A stretch of DNA of 64,000 nt from Rhodanobacter panaciterrae (GTDB lineage: Bacteria > Pseudomonadota > Gammaproteobacteria > Xanthomonadales > Rhodanobacteraceae), in NCBI RefSeq assembly GCF_014651895.1, contig NZ_BMXT01000004.1:92066-156065 (forward strand), in the 5' to 3' direction. Positions 17,367-25,877 of the stretch are shown here, piece by piece; within the stretch, counting starts at the first letter, position 1; each line of letters starts with the position of its first letter. The notes below the pieces were generated by a model. That model was not told the origin of the DNA. It worked only from the letters and a program-made list of their open reading frames with translations, and did no database searches. Both the position numbers and the translations under genes were made by a program.

Positions 17367-17735
17367 TCAGGCTGGCGGCTGCCACAGTTCGATGCGTGTA
17401 CCTTCCGGATCGACGATCCAGCCGAAGTGGCCGAATTCGCTCTTGTCGACGCGCTCGTCCACTTCGACACCATCGGCACGCAGCTGCGCCAGCAACGCAT
17501 CGAGATCATCGACGCGGAAGTTGAGCATGTACGGCTGCGCACCGGCGCCGAAGTAGGTGGTGTCGGCGGCGAACGGCGACCACAGCGTGTAGCCGGGGCG
17601 CTGCTCGTCTTCTTTGAAGCGCACGCCGCCCCATTTCTCCGCGACGAGGCCGAGGTGCTTCGCATACCACGCCGACAGTGCGGCCGGGTCGCGTGACTTG
17701 AAGAAGATGCCGCCAAGTCCGGTCACTTTTGCCAT
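17367..17735 (-). CDS. VOC-family (glyoxalase/bleomycin resistance-like) protein
   Basis: A 122-residue single-module protein with two beta-alpha-beta-beta-beta repeats, starting MAKVTGLGGIFFKSRDPAAL and containing the family's FGWIVDPEGTRIELWQPP ending, where the Glu is a usual metal ligand. VOC proteins use a divalent metal for isomerase, dioxygenase or drug-binding roles; the substrate is unknown. It lies three bases downstream of the helicase stop and upstream of the SnoaL-like gene, so the three probably share a transcript. Confidence 0.83.
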   Translation of the reverse strand: MAKVTGLGGIFFKSRDPAALSAWYAKHLGLVAEKWGGVRFKEDEQRPGYTLWSPFAADTTYFGAGAQPYMLNFRVDDLDALLAQLRADGVEVDERVDKSEFGHFGWIVDPEGTRIELWQPPA

Positions 17736-17738
17736 CGT

Positions 17739-19721
17739 TCAATCCTCGCTGAGATTAGCCACATCTACCCCGACTCTGTCGGGGGAAAGGTAATTCATGA
17801 AGAATGCTCGCACATCCGCCAGCTCGCGCGTGCGCGGCATCGGTGGCAGGCTGGCCAGGAACAGCTTGCCGTAACCCTTCGTAGTCAGCCGCGGATCGCA
17901 CAGCACCAGCACGCCGCGGTCGTGCACGTCGCGGATCAGCCGGCCGGCGCCCTGCTTCAGCGCGATCACCGCGCTAGGCACCTGCCAACCCATGAACGGG
18001 TTGATACCGGATTGTTCGAGTGCTTCCAGCCTTGCCATCAGCACAGGATCGTCCGGTGCGGCGAAAGGTAGCTTGTCGATCACCACTACACTGAGCGCCT
18101 CACCGACCACGTCGACGCCTTCCCAGAAACTCGCCGCACCGAGCAGCACACCGTGGCCGCTGGCGCGGAATTCCTCCAGCAGGCGTGGCCGCGGTGCGGT
18201 GCCCTGCACGAACAGCGGCCACGGCACCTTGTCCTGCAGCAGCTCGGCGGCGCGGCGCAATGCGCGATGTGAGGTGAACAGCAGAAACGCGCGACCGTTC
18301 GAGGCGTGCAGCACCGGCAACACCGTCTCGATCACCTGCTCGGTGTAATCACGCGCGTTCGGATCGGTCAGGCCGGACGGCAGATAGCACAGCGCCTGCC
18401 GCGCATAGTCGAACGGACTTTCCAGGCTCAGCGTCTGCGGATCGTCCAGACCGAGCTGGCGCGCGAAGTGCTCGAAGTTGCCGGCGACCGACAACGTAGC
18501 CGAGGTGTGAATCCACGCCGCATGGGTGCGCTCACGCAGGCTGCGCATCGGCACGGCCAGATCCAGCGGCGTGGCGTACAGCGCAAAACCGCGCGGAAAG
18601 GTTTCGTACCAGCGCACGTCACGATCGCCGTGCGACTCGACGATGCGATCCAGCCGCTCGGTGAACAGGTCGGCGCGTTCGTGCAAGTTGGTGAAACCAC
18701 GCGAACGCTCGGCCTGCGAGGCGAGCAGCTCGGCCAGCGTGGCGAGCAGTTCGCGCAGATCATGCAGCGACTCGCGCACGCCGGCGCGATCTTCCAGTTG
18801 CTGGAATGCGCCGCGCGACGGCAAGGCATCCATCGCCAGCCGCAGCTTGCGCAATGCATCCTGCAGCGCTTCCACCGGCTCCAGCAGCAGGCCGATCGCG
18901 CCGGTAATGCCATTGCATTCGGTCAGTGCGTCCTGCGCCAGTTCAGTCAACTGGCGCGCACTGATGCTTTGCGAAAAGAACTGGCCGGCCAGCTCAGGAA
19001 TCTGGTGCGCCTCGTCCAGGATGAAGGCCGCTGCACCCGGCAGGATCTCGCCGAAACCTTCCTGCTTCAGCGCGAGGTCGGCAAACAGCAGATGGTGATT
19101 GACCACCACCACGTCCGCCTCCATCGCTTCGCGGCGCGCCTTCACCACATGGCAGTCGTCGAAGAACGGGCACTCCACGCCGAGGCAGTTTTCCGGCGTG
19201 GAGGTGACGCGTGGCCACAGCGGCGATTCCTCCGGCACCTCGGCCAGCTCCATCCGGTCGCCGCGGCGTGTACGTGCCGACCACGCGCGGATCGTCGCCA
19301 GCTGCGCGGCCTGCGTGCGTTCGTAGGTGGCGCCCTCACGCACGGTCTGGTCGAGTCGGTACAGGCAAAGATAATTCGCACGCCCTTTAAGCAACGCCGT
19401 CTTCAGCCGCGCGCCCAGCACCGAACGCACCTTGGGCAGGTCGCGGAAATACAGCTGGTCCTGCAGTGTCTTGGTGCCAGTGGAGATGATCACCCGCTCG
19501 CCTGACAGCAGTGCTGGTACCAGGTAGGCGAAGGTCTTGCCGGTGCCGGTGCCGGCTTCGGCAATCAGCGTGTCGCGCCCGGCGATCGCGTGCTGCACCG
19601 CGCGCGCCATCGCCTGCTGCGCCAGCCGCGGTGCGAAGTTCGGCAGCTCGCGCGCGAACGGGCCATCGGCACCGAGCAGGGCGCCGATGTCGTCGGACTC
19701 GGTGTCATCGAGGTCGGTCAT
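17739..19721 (-). CDS. DinG/YoaA-type Fe-S ATP-dependent DNA helicase
   Basis: XPD-like superfamily 2 helicase acting in replication and repair. The 660-residue protein has Walker A EAGTGTGKT at 55-63, a DEAH box (LDEAHQI), and four cysteines between them (one in NYLCLYR, three in NCLGVECPFFDDCHV) that fit the [4Fe-4S] ligand pattern. Motif VI lies near QGAGRLIRD. Size is closer to YoaA (636) than DinG (716). ATG 19721 gives the natural N-terminus; a start 36 codons upstream would be unconserved. Confidence 0.88.
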   Translation of the reverse strand: MTDLDDTESDDIGALLGADGPFARELPNFAPRLAQQAMARAVQHAIAGRDTLIAEAGTGTGKTFAYLVPALLSGERVIISTGTKTLQDQLYFRDLPKVRSVLGARLKTALLKGRANYLCLYRLDQTVREGATYERTQAAQLATIRAWSARTRRGDRMELAEVPEESPLWPRVTSTPENCLGVECPFFDDCHVVKARREAMEADVVVVNHHLLFADLALKQEGFGEILPGAAAFILDEAHQIPELAGQFFSQSISARQLTELAQDALTECNGITGAIGLLLEPVEALQDALRKLRLAMDALPSRGAFQQLEDRAGVRESLHDLRELLATLAELLASQAERSRGFTNLHERADLFTERLDRIVESHGDRDVRWYETFPRGFALYATPLDLAVPMRSLRERTHAAWIHTSATLSVAGNFEHFARQLGLDDPQTLSLESPFDYARQALCYLPSGLTDPNARDYTEQVIETVLPVLHASNGRAFLLFTSHRALRRAAELLQDKVPWPLFVQGTAPRPRLLEEFRASGHGVLLGAASFWEGVDVVGEALSVVVIDKLPFAAPDDPVLMARLEALEQSGINPFMGWQVPSAVIALKQGAGRLIRDVHDRGVLVLCDPRLTTKGYGKLFLASLPPMPRTRELADVRAFFMNYLSPDRVGVDVANLSED

Positions 19722-19844
19722 CCGCCAAGTATGGCCGAGCGGATCGGTATGGCAAACCAACTCGCTCACCCGGCCACGGGAACCTTGCGCAGCGGCATCG
19801 CATCCACTGGCAGCGTTCCATCCGTCCATCGAAGGGGAATCGAT

Positions 19845-20393
19845 ATGAGACTACTTGCACCTGCACTGGCACCCGCACTCGATCTGGTCGACATCCACGG
19901 CCAGCCGATCGTGATCGGCCACAGCGGCCGCCTCACCCTGCTCTCGTTCTTTCGCGATGCCGCCTGCCCGTTCTGCAATTTCAGGATCTACGAACTGACC
20001 AACCGGCACGCGGAACTGTCAGCGCTGGGGTTGGAGATCGTCGCCGTATTCAGCGCGTCGCAAGCAGAGGTTCTGCGCTTCGCCGGACATCGTCCACGCC
20101 CCTTTCCGCTCGCCGCCGATCCCACCTCGACCGCGCACGAGATCTACGGCATCGAGCGCTCGCTGTGGCGCAAGCTGAAGGCGATCGTGTCGCGCGTGCC
20201 GACCCTGCTCAAGGGCATGCGTCTGGTCGGCCTGGCCGGTTTGAACACCAGCAACCTGATGCCCGCCGATTTCCTGATCGACGAACGCGGCCGCATCGTC
20301 GAGGCTTACTACGGTGACGATGCCGGCGATCGCATCCCGATCGAGCGGGTCGAGCAGTTCCTCAGCCGTCGCCAGTACCGACACGCGGCATAA
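19845..20393 (+). CDS. Peroxiredoxin-like (AhpC/TSA-type) protein
   Basis: A 182-residue thioredoxin-fold protein. Phe-Phe-Arg-Asp precedes Cys41-Pro-Phe-Cys44, so the active site is a CPFC motif rather than the usual Prx PxxxTxxC, as in the AhpC/TSA 'redoxin' group. A peroxidase or thiol oxidoreductase role is likely; no signal peptide is seen, so it is cytoplasmic. AAGGGG is upstream of ATG 19845. It is divergent from the helicase with a 123-base spacer. Confidence 0.82.
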   Translation: MRLLAPALAPALDLVDIHGQPIVIGHSGRLTLLSFFRDAACPFCNFRIYELTNRHAELSALGLEIVAVFSASQAEVLRFAGHRPRPFPLAADPTSTAHEIYGIERSLWRKLKAIVSRVPTLLKGMRLVGLAGLNTSNLMPADFLIDERGRIVEAYYGDDAGDRIPIERVEQFLSRRQYRHAA

Positions 20394-20476
20394 GCTCCGG
20401 TTCCCGCACAACGCCGCCACTGGCACGCGTGCCGGCAAAGGTTCACCATGCCGGCACCATCACGGGGGAACGCATC

Positions 20477-20866
20477 ATGACGACCGAACTGAGCATGTTG
20501 TGCTGGAGTGTTGTGCTGGGGCTGCTGCAGATCGCGATCGCCGCGACTTTTTCTGTCAGCCAGCGCGGACTGGGCTGGGCGGCAGGAGCCCGCGACGCGG
20601 TGCTGCCACCGCTCACCGGCATCGGTGGCCGGTTCGATCGCGCCCGCGCCAACTTCCTGGAAACCTTCCCGCTGTTCCTCGCCGTCGTGCTGATCACCCA
20701 TCTGCTGCAACGTCACGACAGCATGACCGTGCTCGGCGCGCAGCTCTATTTCTGGAGTCGGTTGATCTACGTGCCGCTATACGCCGCCGGTATTGCCTAC
20801 GTGCGCACGCTGGCCTGGGCTGTGAGCATCGTCGGCATCGTGCTGTTGCTGACGGCGTTGTTCTGA
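20477..20866 (+). CDS. MAPEG-family membrane protein
   Basis: A 129-residue integral membrane protein with four hydrophobic segments. It keeps the MAPEG pattern RARANFLETFPLFLAVVL in the loop-helix 2 region (Arg, Asn, Glu, Pro). Members include glutathione transferases and peroxidases of the membrane; the bacterial substrate is unknown. GGGGGAA (20464-20470) precedes ATG 20477. Its stop lies 15 bases before the left edge of a presumed inserted cassette. Confidence 0.85.
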   Translation: MTTELSMLCWSVVLGLLQIAIAATFSVSQRGLGWAAGARDAVLPPLTGIGGRFDRARANFLETFPLFLAVVLITHLLQRHDSMTVLGAQLYFWSRLIYVPLYAAGIAYVRTLAWAVSIVGIVLLLTALF

Positions 20867-20890
20867 AACAATCCGCTGGAATTAGTCGCC

Positions 20891-21436
20891 ATGACCCACA
20901 GTCTCGACTTTGTTGGTCTCAACAAGAAGCTATTCCTCCTACGCCATCTGATCGCAGGCAACAAAGAATTCTCCCGGCGCGAACAGCAATACCAAGGCAC
21001 CCAAGCCGAACCATCTGAGGGATGGGATCAGCATGCCGCGCGATTGCAATACATGGTCAGTAATGACCTGATTGAGATTGCGGCGAAGTTTCGTGTGATG
21101 CAGGACACAGCTTCCATACAACTTTCGTCGGCTTCTCTGCGTGAACTAGATCATTCTTGCTTGGGAAAAAGGAGCATTGGAACTGTTCTATCGGGTGATG
21201 TTGAGCTAACTCTTCGTGAGTCTTGTAACAAGATCATCCACGCAAGCAAGTTCCAGCTCATATTTCAGAATGCCCGCAGTGCCGTACCTCGTCATCTTTA
21301 TTCTTACTGGAACGGCATTTGTCAGTTCTCAGGATCACAAGGCAAGAACAACTGGAGAATCGCATTGGATGTCTATAGATGGGCTGACGCAATGGACTGT
21401 TTCTTGGAGGAACTCGCGGGCAATGTTGACTCGTGA
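20891..21436 (+). CDS. Cassette-borne protein of unknown function
   Basis: A 181-residue cytoplasmic protein (no signal or membrane segment) beginning MTHSLDFVGLNKKLFLLRHL. It is mostly helical with several Trp (GWDQHAARL, YSYWNGICQF, WADAMDCFLEEL). I recognise no family. Base composition is clearly A/T richer than neighbours, and codons such as AGA and TTA-type choices unlike the host appear. Eight bases upstream of the ATG is ATTAGTC, resembling a cassette core, and a full attC follows the stop. This is the body of an integron-type cassette outside the main array. Confidence 0.72.
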   Translation: MTHSLDFVGLNKKLFLLRHLIAGNKEFSRREQQYQGTQAEPSEGWDQHAARLQYMVSNDLIEIAAKFRVMQDTASIQLSSASLRELDHSCLGKRSIGTVLSGDVELTLRESCNKIIHASKFQLIFQNARSAVPRHLYSYWNGICQFSGSQGKNNWRIALDVYRWADAMDCFLEELAGNVDS

Positions 21437-21446
21437 CACAGATGGC

Positions 21447-21502
21447 GCCTAACGATTTACAAAAACGAACCGCTGCGCCGCCGCTTAACTCCAGCGTCAG
21501 AC
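21447..21502 (+). mobile_element. attC recombination site (Xanthomonas type) of an isolated cassette
   Basis: R'' core GCCTAAC (21447-21453), then an imperfect palindrome, then CCGCTTAACTCCAGC and R' GTCAGAC (21496-21502); 56 bases. The L' part is identical to that of the attC at 63493-63549. The R' has C where the conserved GTT has its second T, so the site may be inactive now. It lies 10 bases after the stop of the cassette gene, the expected place. Confidence 0.8.
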
Positions 21503-21515
21503 CTCAGGTGTAACG

Positions 21516-21965
21516 ATGCCGCGCTTGAATAATGCATTTGCGTTTCGCGGCGGCTGTCACTGCGGCCAGCTTCGCGTGGACTTCTCAACCGCGCTGGACC
21601 CGGCAAGCATCACTCCCCGAGCCTGCGACTGTTCGTTCTGTCAAAAGCACGGTGCCGCCTACATTTCAGATCCGGCCGGGCAACTGTCCGTCACCATGCA
21701 GAGCGCAGATGCGTTGCGTCGGTATCGCCAGGGATCAAATACGGCTGAATTCCTGCTCTGCGATCGATGCGGCGTGCTGGTTGCCGTCGTCTTTGAACAC
21801 AACGCGCGCATTTACGGCGCTGTCAACGCTCGATCCCTGGATGGGGCCACTGGCTTTGGGGCTGCAATCCCGGCTTCGCCGCAGTTGCTGGCGCCTGGCG
21901 AAAAGGTCGAACGATGGTCGCAACTGTGGGTTCCAGATGTTGAGCTGGTCACATCCGATCGTTAA
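21516..21965 (+). CDS. GFA-family (glutathione-dependent formaldehyde-activating-like) zinc protein
   Basis: A 149-residue protein with the GFA/Mss4-like fold. Cysteines sit at 14, 16 (GGCHCG), 37, 39, 42 (CDCSFCQKHG) and 82, 85 (LLCDRCG), matching the two zinc sites. Family members bind glutathione or other thiols; formaldehyde activation is shown only for some. It begins 13 bases after the attC site, so it may be a second cassette or the old flank. A degenerate core-like site follows the stop. Confidence 0.85.
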   Translation: MPRLNNAFAFRGGCHCGQLRVDFSTALDPASITPRACDCSFCQKHGAAYISDPAGQLSVTMQSADALRRYRQGSNTAEFLLCDRCGVLVAVVFEHNARIYGAVNARSLDGATGFGAAIPASPQLLAPGEKVERWSQLWVPDVELVTSDR

Positions 21966-22005
21966 CGCAGGCTTGCCGGAAGAGCACCACTAACTGCAGT
22001 TAGCT
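21960..22005 (+). mobile_element. Degenerate attC-like site after the GFA gene (weak)
   Basis: CGTTAAC (21960-21966) overlaps the end of the GFA gene and GTTAGCT (21999-22005) ends the segment; between them lies CTAACTGCAGTTAG, a perfect 14-base palindrome. The spacing (46 bases) and cores only roughly fit attC. It could equally be a hairpin between convergent genes. Confidence 0.22.
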
Positions 22006-22036
22006 GGCCCAGCAAGATGGCCCTGGCAACACCGAC

Positions 22037-22570
22037 TCAGTAACGCGAAACGCCACCCTTGTGGCACTCCTGCACACCCTTCCGCGCGGTGTCTGCGCCG
22101 CCGGCATCGCCAGCCTGCAGGCGCATCTCGACGATGGTCTGCCAGTTGCGTGCGCACAGCGGGCCGAGCTTGGGACCGAGCGACCATGATTGGTGGGCAA
22201 GTCGTTCCGCCGTGGCGAAGTCCTTCAGGCGGATCGCAACTTCGGCGCGATCCTGCAGCATGTCGGGTGAGTCGGGCCTGAGTTTGAGCGCCTGGTCGAG
22301 CTTGCCTGCCGCATCCGCATAGCGACCGGCCTGCTCGTCGTTCTTTGCCATGTCCTGCAAGGCAGCGACGCCGGGATCGCGCAGTGGGTTGACGTCGATG
22401 ACGGATTTTTCGCGATCACCGGCGGCGCGGATCGCGCCGATCATGTCGCGGTCTGGCGCTACAGTCGGCTTGACCGTTGTCGGCGTCGACTCGAACAGGC
22501 TGCAGCCACCAAGCAATGTGACAGCCAGCAGGAAGGGCAGTACGGACAGGCGCTTGAACGAAGACAACAT
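22037..22570 (-). CDS. TPR-containing lipoprotein
   Basis: A 177-residue lipoprotein: signal sequence with lipobox LLGG-C and lipidated Cys23, then a Ser/Thr/Pro linker and about two TPR helices (AGRYADAAGKLDQALKLRPDSP, LKDFATAERLAHQSWSLGP). It starts two bases after the stop of the PBP1b gene and is surely in its operon. A role as an outer- or inner-membrane partner of PBP1b, analogous to but not homologous with LpoB, is an inference from position. Confidence 0.82.
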   Translation of the reverse strand: MLSSFKRLSVLPFLLAVTLLGGCSLFESTPTTVKPTVAPDRDMIGAIRAAGDREKSVIDVNPLRDPGVAALQDMAKNDEQAGRYADAAGKLDQALKLRPDSPDMLQDRAEVAIRLKDFATAERLAHQSWSLGPKLGPLCARNWQTIVEMRLQAGDAGGADTARKGVQECHKGGVSRY

Positions 22571-22572
22571 GG

Positions 22573-24936
22573 TCAGTTCCGGATCGGAGTATCGGTGGTG
22601 GCAGGTGCGACGCTGCCGGCGGATGCAGGATGATCGCCGCCGCCGAACAGGTTTTGCACACCTTGCCAGAAGCAGCCTTCGGTATCGCTCGACAAGGTGC
22701 CGGCGACGACCGGGAACTGGCGAGCGCCTTCGCACTGCGACTCGGTGCGCTTGCCGTCGCTCGGATTGATCCAGGCCATCTCCAGTCCGTCGCCCGGTGC
22801 GGCGGACAACGGCTGGGTGGGCAGCTTGGCGAACAGGTCGCGCCAGGCACGCAGCGCGCCGGTGGCGCCGAACAGGCCGGTCGACTTGTTGTCGTCACGA
22901 CCCATCCAGAACACCGCCAGATGCTCGCCCGTGAAGCCAGCGAACCAGCTGTCGCGGGTGTCGTTGCTGGTACCGGTCTTGCCGGCGGCATGCAGCCATG
23001 ACAGCCCGGAATTGCCGATCGAGCTGGCGGTGCCGTACAGCGCCACCTGCTGCATCGCCCAGGTGGTCAGGCGCACGGCGTCCTGGTATTCGCCATTGCC
23101 ACCTTGCACCTGATAGCGCTTGATGGTGCGGCCGTTGCCGTCGACCACGCCGCGCACGGCGACCAGCGGCAAGGCATGACCGTCGGCGGCGATGTATTGA
23201 TACAGCTGTGCCAGCTGCAGCGGCGCCAGGTCGATCGCGCCGATCAGCAGCGACGGACTCGGATTGACGTCGGTGAGGCCGAACGATTCCAGGAACGACT
23301 TGATCCGCGGCAAGCCCACTTCGAGACCGAGATGGATGGTGGCGAGGTTCCACGACTTCGCCAGCGCATCGACCATCGGCATCTGGCCGTGGCTCTGGTT
23401 GTCGTCGTTCTGCGGCGTCCACATGCTGCCGTTCGGCTGGCGCATGTTGATCGGGCTGTCGTCGAGCAGGCTGGACAGGTTCCAGCGCTCGGGCTGGGTC
23501 AACGCCACCAGATAGACGAATGGCTTGATCGTCGAGCCGATCGGCCGGCGCGCATCGAGCGCGCGATTGAAGCCCTGGTCGCCGGGAATCTTGCTGCCGA
23601 CTACGGCCAGCACGCTGCCGGTCTGCGCGTTGGTCACCACCGCTGCCGCCTGCAGCGGATCGGCGCGCTTGCCGAGACTCTTCATGGTCTCGGCGATTGC
23701 CTGCTCGGTGTACAGCTGCGCGGCCGGATCGAGTGTGGTGAATACCGACAGATTGCCCTGGCTCAGCGTCTCGTCGTCGAAGTCGGCGGTGATCTGGGTG
23801 CGCACCAGCTGCATGAAGGCGGGGAAGCGGTTGTGCGGCAACTGGCCGTTACTGACGATATCCAGCGGCGCGGCCTGCGCCGCGTTGAGCTGCGCCGCGC
23901 TGAGCAGGCCGGTGCTGGCGAACTCCTGCAACACCAGGTTGCGTCGAGTCAGCGCGCGCTCCGGCGAACGGCGTGGATCGTAATAGCTCGGTCCCTTCAC
24001 CATGCCGACCAGCAGCGCGATCTCCTGCGGGCGAAGATCTTCCAGCCGGCGTCCGAAGTAGAACTCGGACGCCGCCGCAAAACCGTGCACCGCCTGGCCG
24101 CCCTGCTGGCCAAGGAAAACGTCATTGACGTAGGCCTCGAGAATCCGCCCCTTGTCGTAATGCGCCTCCAGCAGCAGCGACATCAGCGCTTCGTTGATCT
24201 TGCGCGTGAAGTTCTGGTCGCGACTGAGGAACAGGTTGCGCACCAGCTGCTGGGTCAGCGTGGAACCGCCCTGCACGGTATGCCCGGCACGCAGGTTGGC
24301 AAACGCGGCACGCATGATCGCGCTGAAGTCGATGCCGATGTGATGCTTGAAATCGCGGTCCTCGACCGCCTGCAGACCGTTCAGCAGCAGCGGTGGCACG
24401 TCGGCCAGATGCACGAAGCGGCGCTCTTCCTGGCTGGCGCCGTACAGTGTGGCGATGCGCGCCGGATCCAGATGCGCAAGCGCCAGCTTCTTGTCGCTGG
24501 CGGCATCCTGCACCGACTGTACGGTGCCCTTGCCGAGAGTTACGCGAATGCGCTTCGGCAACTCGCCGCCATCAGGGCCGGCGTAGCCGCGCGAGGTGAT
24601 CGTGTAGCGCGAGCCCTGCTTCACCCAGCTGCCGGCGACCTGGCCGTGGCCGTCGTTGCTGTAACCGGCGAAGGTCAGTTCCAGCTCCAGCGCGGCCGGG
24701 GTCATCGGCATGTCGGCGGCCAGCGGCAGCGGGCGCGCGTAGACCCGGGTCGGCACGGCGAACACCAGATCGTTGAAGCGATCCTGCACGCGCTTGTTCA
24801 GCACCAGCGTGTACGGCAGCACGAAGCCGAACAACAGGCCCATGCCGATCCAGAACGGGATGCGCAGCCACGGCCAGCAGCGGCGCGCGAGCGAACAAAG
24901 GCGATTCAAAAAGTCCAACGCGGGGGAATCCGGCAA
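22573..24936 (-). CDS. mrcB: Bifunctional penicillin-binding protein 1B (mrcB/ponB type)
   Basis: Class A PBP that polymerises and cross-links peptidoglycan. It has a short cytoplasmic tail, one membrane anchor (~24-46), a UB2H-like domain (~60-150), the GT51 domain with catalytic Glu192 in AVEDRDF, and the transpeptidase with S468-T-I-K471, S528-W-N and KTGTS at 653-657. It has 787 residues, the PBP1b size. The start is TTG at 24936; no in-frame ATG precedes the anchor, and the ribosome-binding site is poor, so the exact N-terminus is uncertain. Confidence 0.94.
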   Translation of the reverse strand: MPDSPALDFLNRLCSLARRCWPWLRIPFWIGMGLLFGFVLPYTLVLNKRVQDRFNDLVFAVPTRVYARPLPLAADMPMTPAALELELTFAGYSNDGHGQVAGSWVKQGSRYTITSRGYAGPDGGELPKRIRVTLGKGTVQSVQDAASDKKLALAHLDPARIATLYGASQEERRFVHLADVPPLLLNGLQAVEDRDFKHHIGIDFSAIMRAAFANLRAGHTVQGGSTLTQQLVRNLFLSRDQNFTRKINEALMSLLLEAHYDKGRILEAYVNDVFLGQQGGQAVHGFAAASEFYFGRRLEDLRPQEIALLVGMVKGPSYYDPRRSPERALTRRNLVLQEFASTGLLSAAQLNAAQAAPLDIVSNGQLPHNRFPAFMQLVRTQITADFDDETLSQGNLSVFTTLDPAAQLYTEQAIAETMKSLGKRADPLQAAAVVTNAQTGSVLAVVGSKIPGDQGFNRALDARRPIGSTIKPFVYLVALTQPERWNLSSLLDDSPINMRQPNGSMWTPQNDDNQSHGQMPMVDALAKSWNLATIHLGLEVGLPRIKSFLESFGLTDVNPSPSLLIGAIDLAPLQLAQLYQYIAADGHALPLVAVRGVVDGNGRTIKRYQVQGGNGEYQDAVRLTTWAMQQVALYGTASSIGNSGLSWLHAAGKTGTSNDTRDSWFAGFTGEHLAVFWMGRDDNKSTGLFGATGALRAWRDLFAKLPTQPLSAAPGDGLEMAWINPSDGKRTESQCEGARQFPVVAGTLSSDTEGCFWQGVQNLFGGGDHPASAGSVAPATTDTPIRN

Positions 24937-25030
24937 TCAAGTGGTTCGATCATAGGGCCTGCTACCCGGCGGGCATATGAACGCGGCGGCCGGTTTGGTG
25001 GCGAATTGCAGGCAATGTGGCGGGTTGCGG

Positions 25031-25870
25031 CTACGGCGGCGAGACCCACATCGAAGCTTCCGGCCGGAATGGCCGTGGGCGAATCCCGAGTAGCCGCTGC
25101 AATTCGTCGTTGTCGGCGATCAGGTCGCTGTCCAGCCGGCTCAACGGCCCGCGCAACGGTGGCAGCGCGTGCTGACCCAGCCGCAGCAGCCACGTCGGCA
25201 GCGGCAGCGGCACGGTGGCCTGCGGCAGGCTACGGCGCACGCGCGCAAACATCTCGCCAGCCGGCAGACGCTCGCCGCCGCCGATCGGCAGAATCCGGCC
25301 GGATGTCGCCGGGCAATCCAGCACCGCCATGACAATCTGCGCAACATCGTCCGCGTGCACCGGCTGGCGCAGGCCGCGGCCGGCGGGTAACGGGAACAGG
25401 CGCATGCGCAGTGCACGGCGGGCGATCGGGGTCAGGCTCTTGTCGAGTCCGGCGCCGTAAACCAGGGTCGGCCGCAGTACCGTCCAGGCACAACCGTGGC
25501 GGGCACACGCCGCGGCGAGCGCGGTTTCGCCGTCGCGCAACTGGCGCGAAATCTCGCGTTCGGCCGGCACGCTGGAGTCGTGTTTGGTCTCGGCACTCAT
25601 CGAACTGGTGGCGATCACCCGTGGCGCGTCGGTCAAACGGGTCTGCGCCAGCCAGTCGGCCAACTCCTGCAAGGGACCGAAACTGATGATCGCCGACAAT
25701 GGCGGCAAGGCCGGTACGTCGGCGGGCAGCGCGCCCTGCAGCCAGCTCACTCCGGCCTGCGCCGGCCGCGGATACCGGCTCAATGCCAACACCGGCTCGC
25801 CACTGGCCAACAGGCGTGGCAACAGGAAGTGGCCGATCTGGCTGCTGCCGCCAAACACCAGTACCGTCAT
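25031..25870 (-). CDS. NAD(P)-binding epimerase/dehydratase-like protein
   Basis: A 279-residue extended short-chain dehydrogenase-like protein. The Rossmann motif is VFGGSSQIG at the N-terminus, followed by the atypical-SDR pattern including TSSMSAETKHDSS and the LRPTLVYGAG motif. The catalytic YxxxK is not obvious, which fits the atypical class (nucleotide-sugar epimerase-like or NmrA-like). The gene follows the TPR protein by seven bases. The substrate cannot be given. Confidence 0.8.
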   Translation of the reverse strand: MTVLVFGGSSQIGHFLLPRLLASGEPVLALSRYPRPAQAGVSWLQGALPADVPALPPLSAIISFGPLQELADWLAQTRLTDAPRVIATSSMSAETKHDSSVPAEREISRQLRDGETALAAACARHGCAWTVLRPTLVYGAGLDKSLTPIARRALRMRLFPLPAGRGLRQPVHADDVAQIVMAVLDCPATSGRILPIGGGERLPAGEMFARVRRSLPQATVPLPLPTWLLRLGQHALPPLRGPLSRLDSDLIADNDELQRLLGIRPRPFRPEASMWVSPP

Positions 25871-25877
25871 GCAGCGC

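Noticed and set aside
23104..25332. Long + strand frame opposite mrcB
   Set aside because: Antisense to a PBP1b with intact GT51 and transpeptidase motifs; composition is that of a shadow frame.
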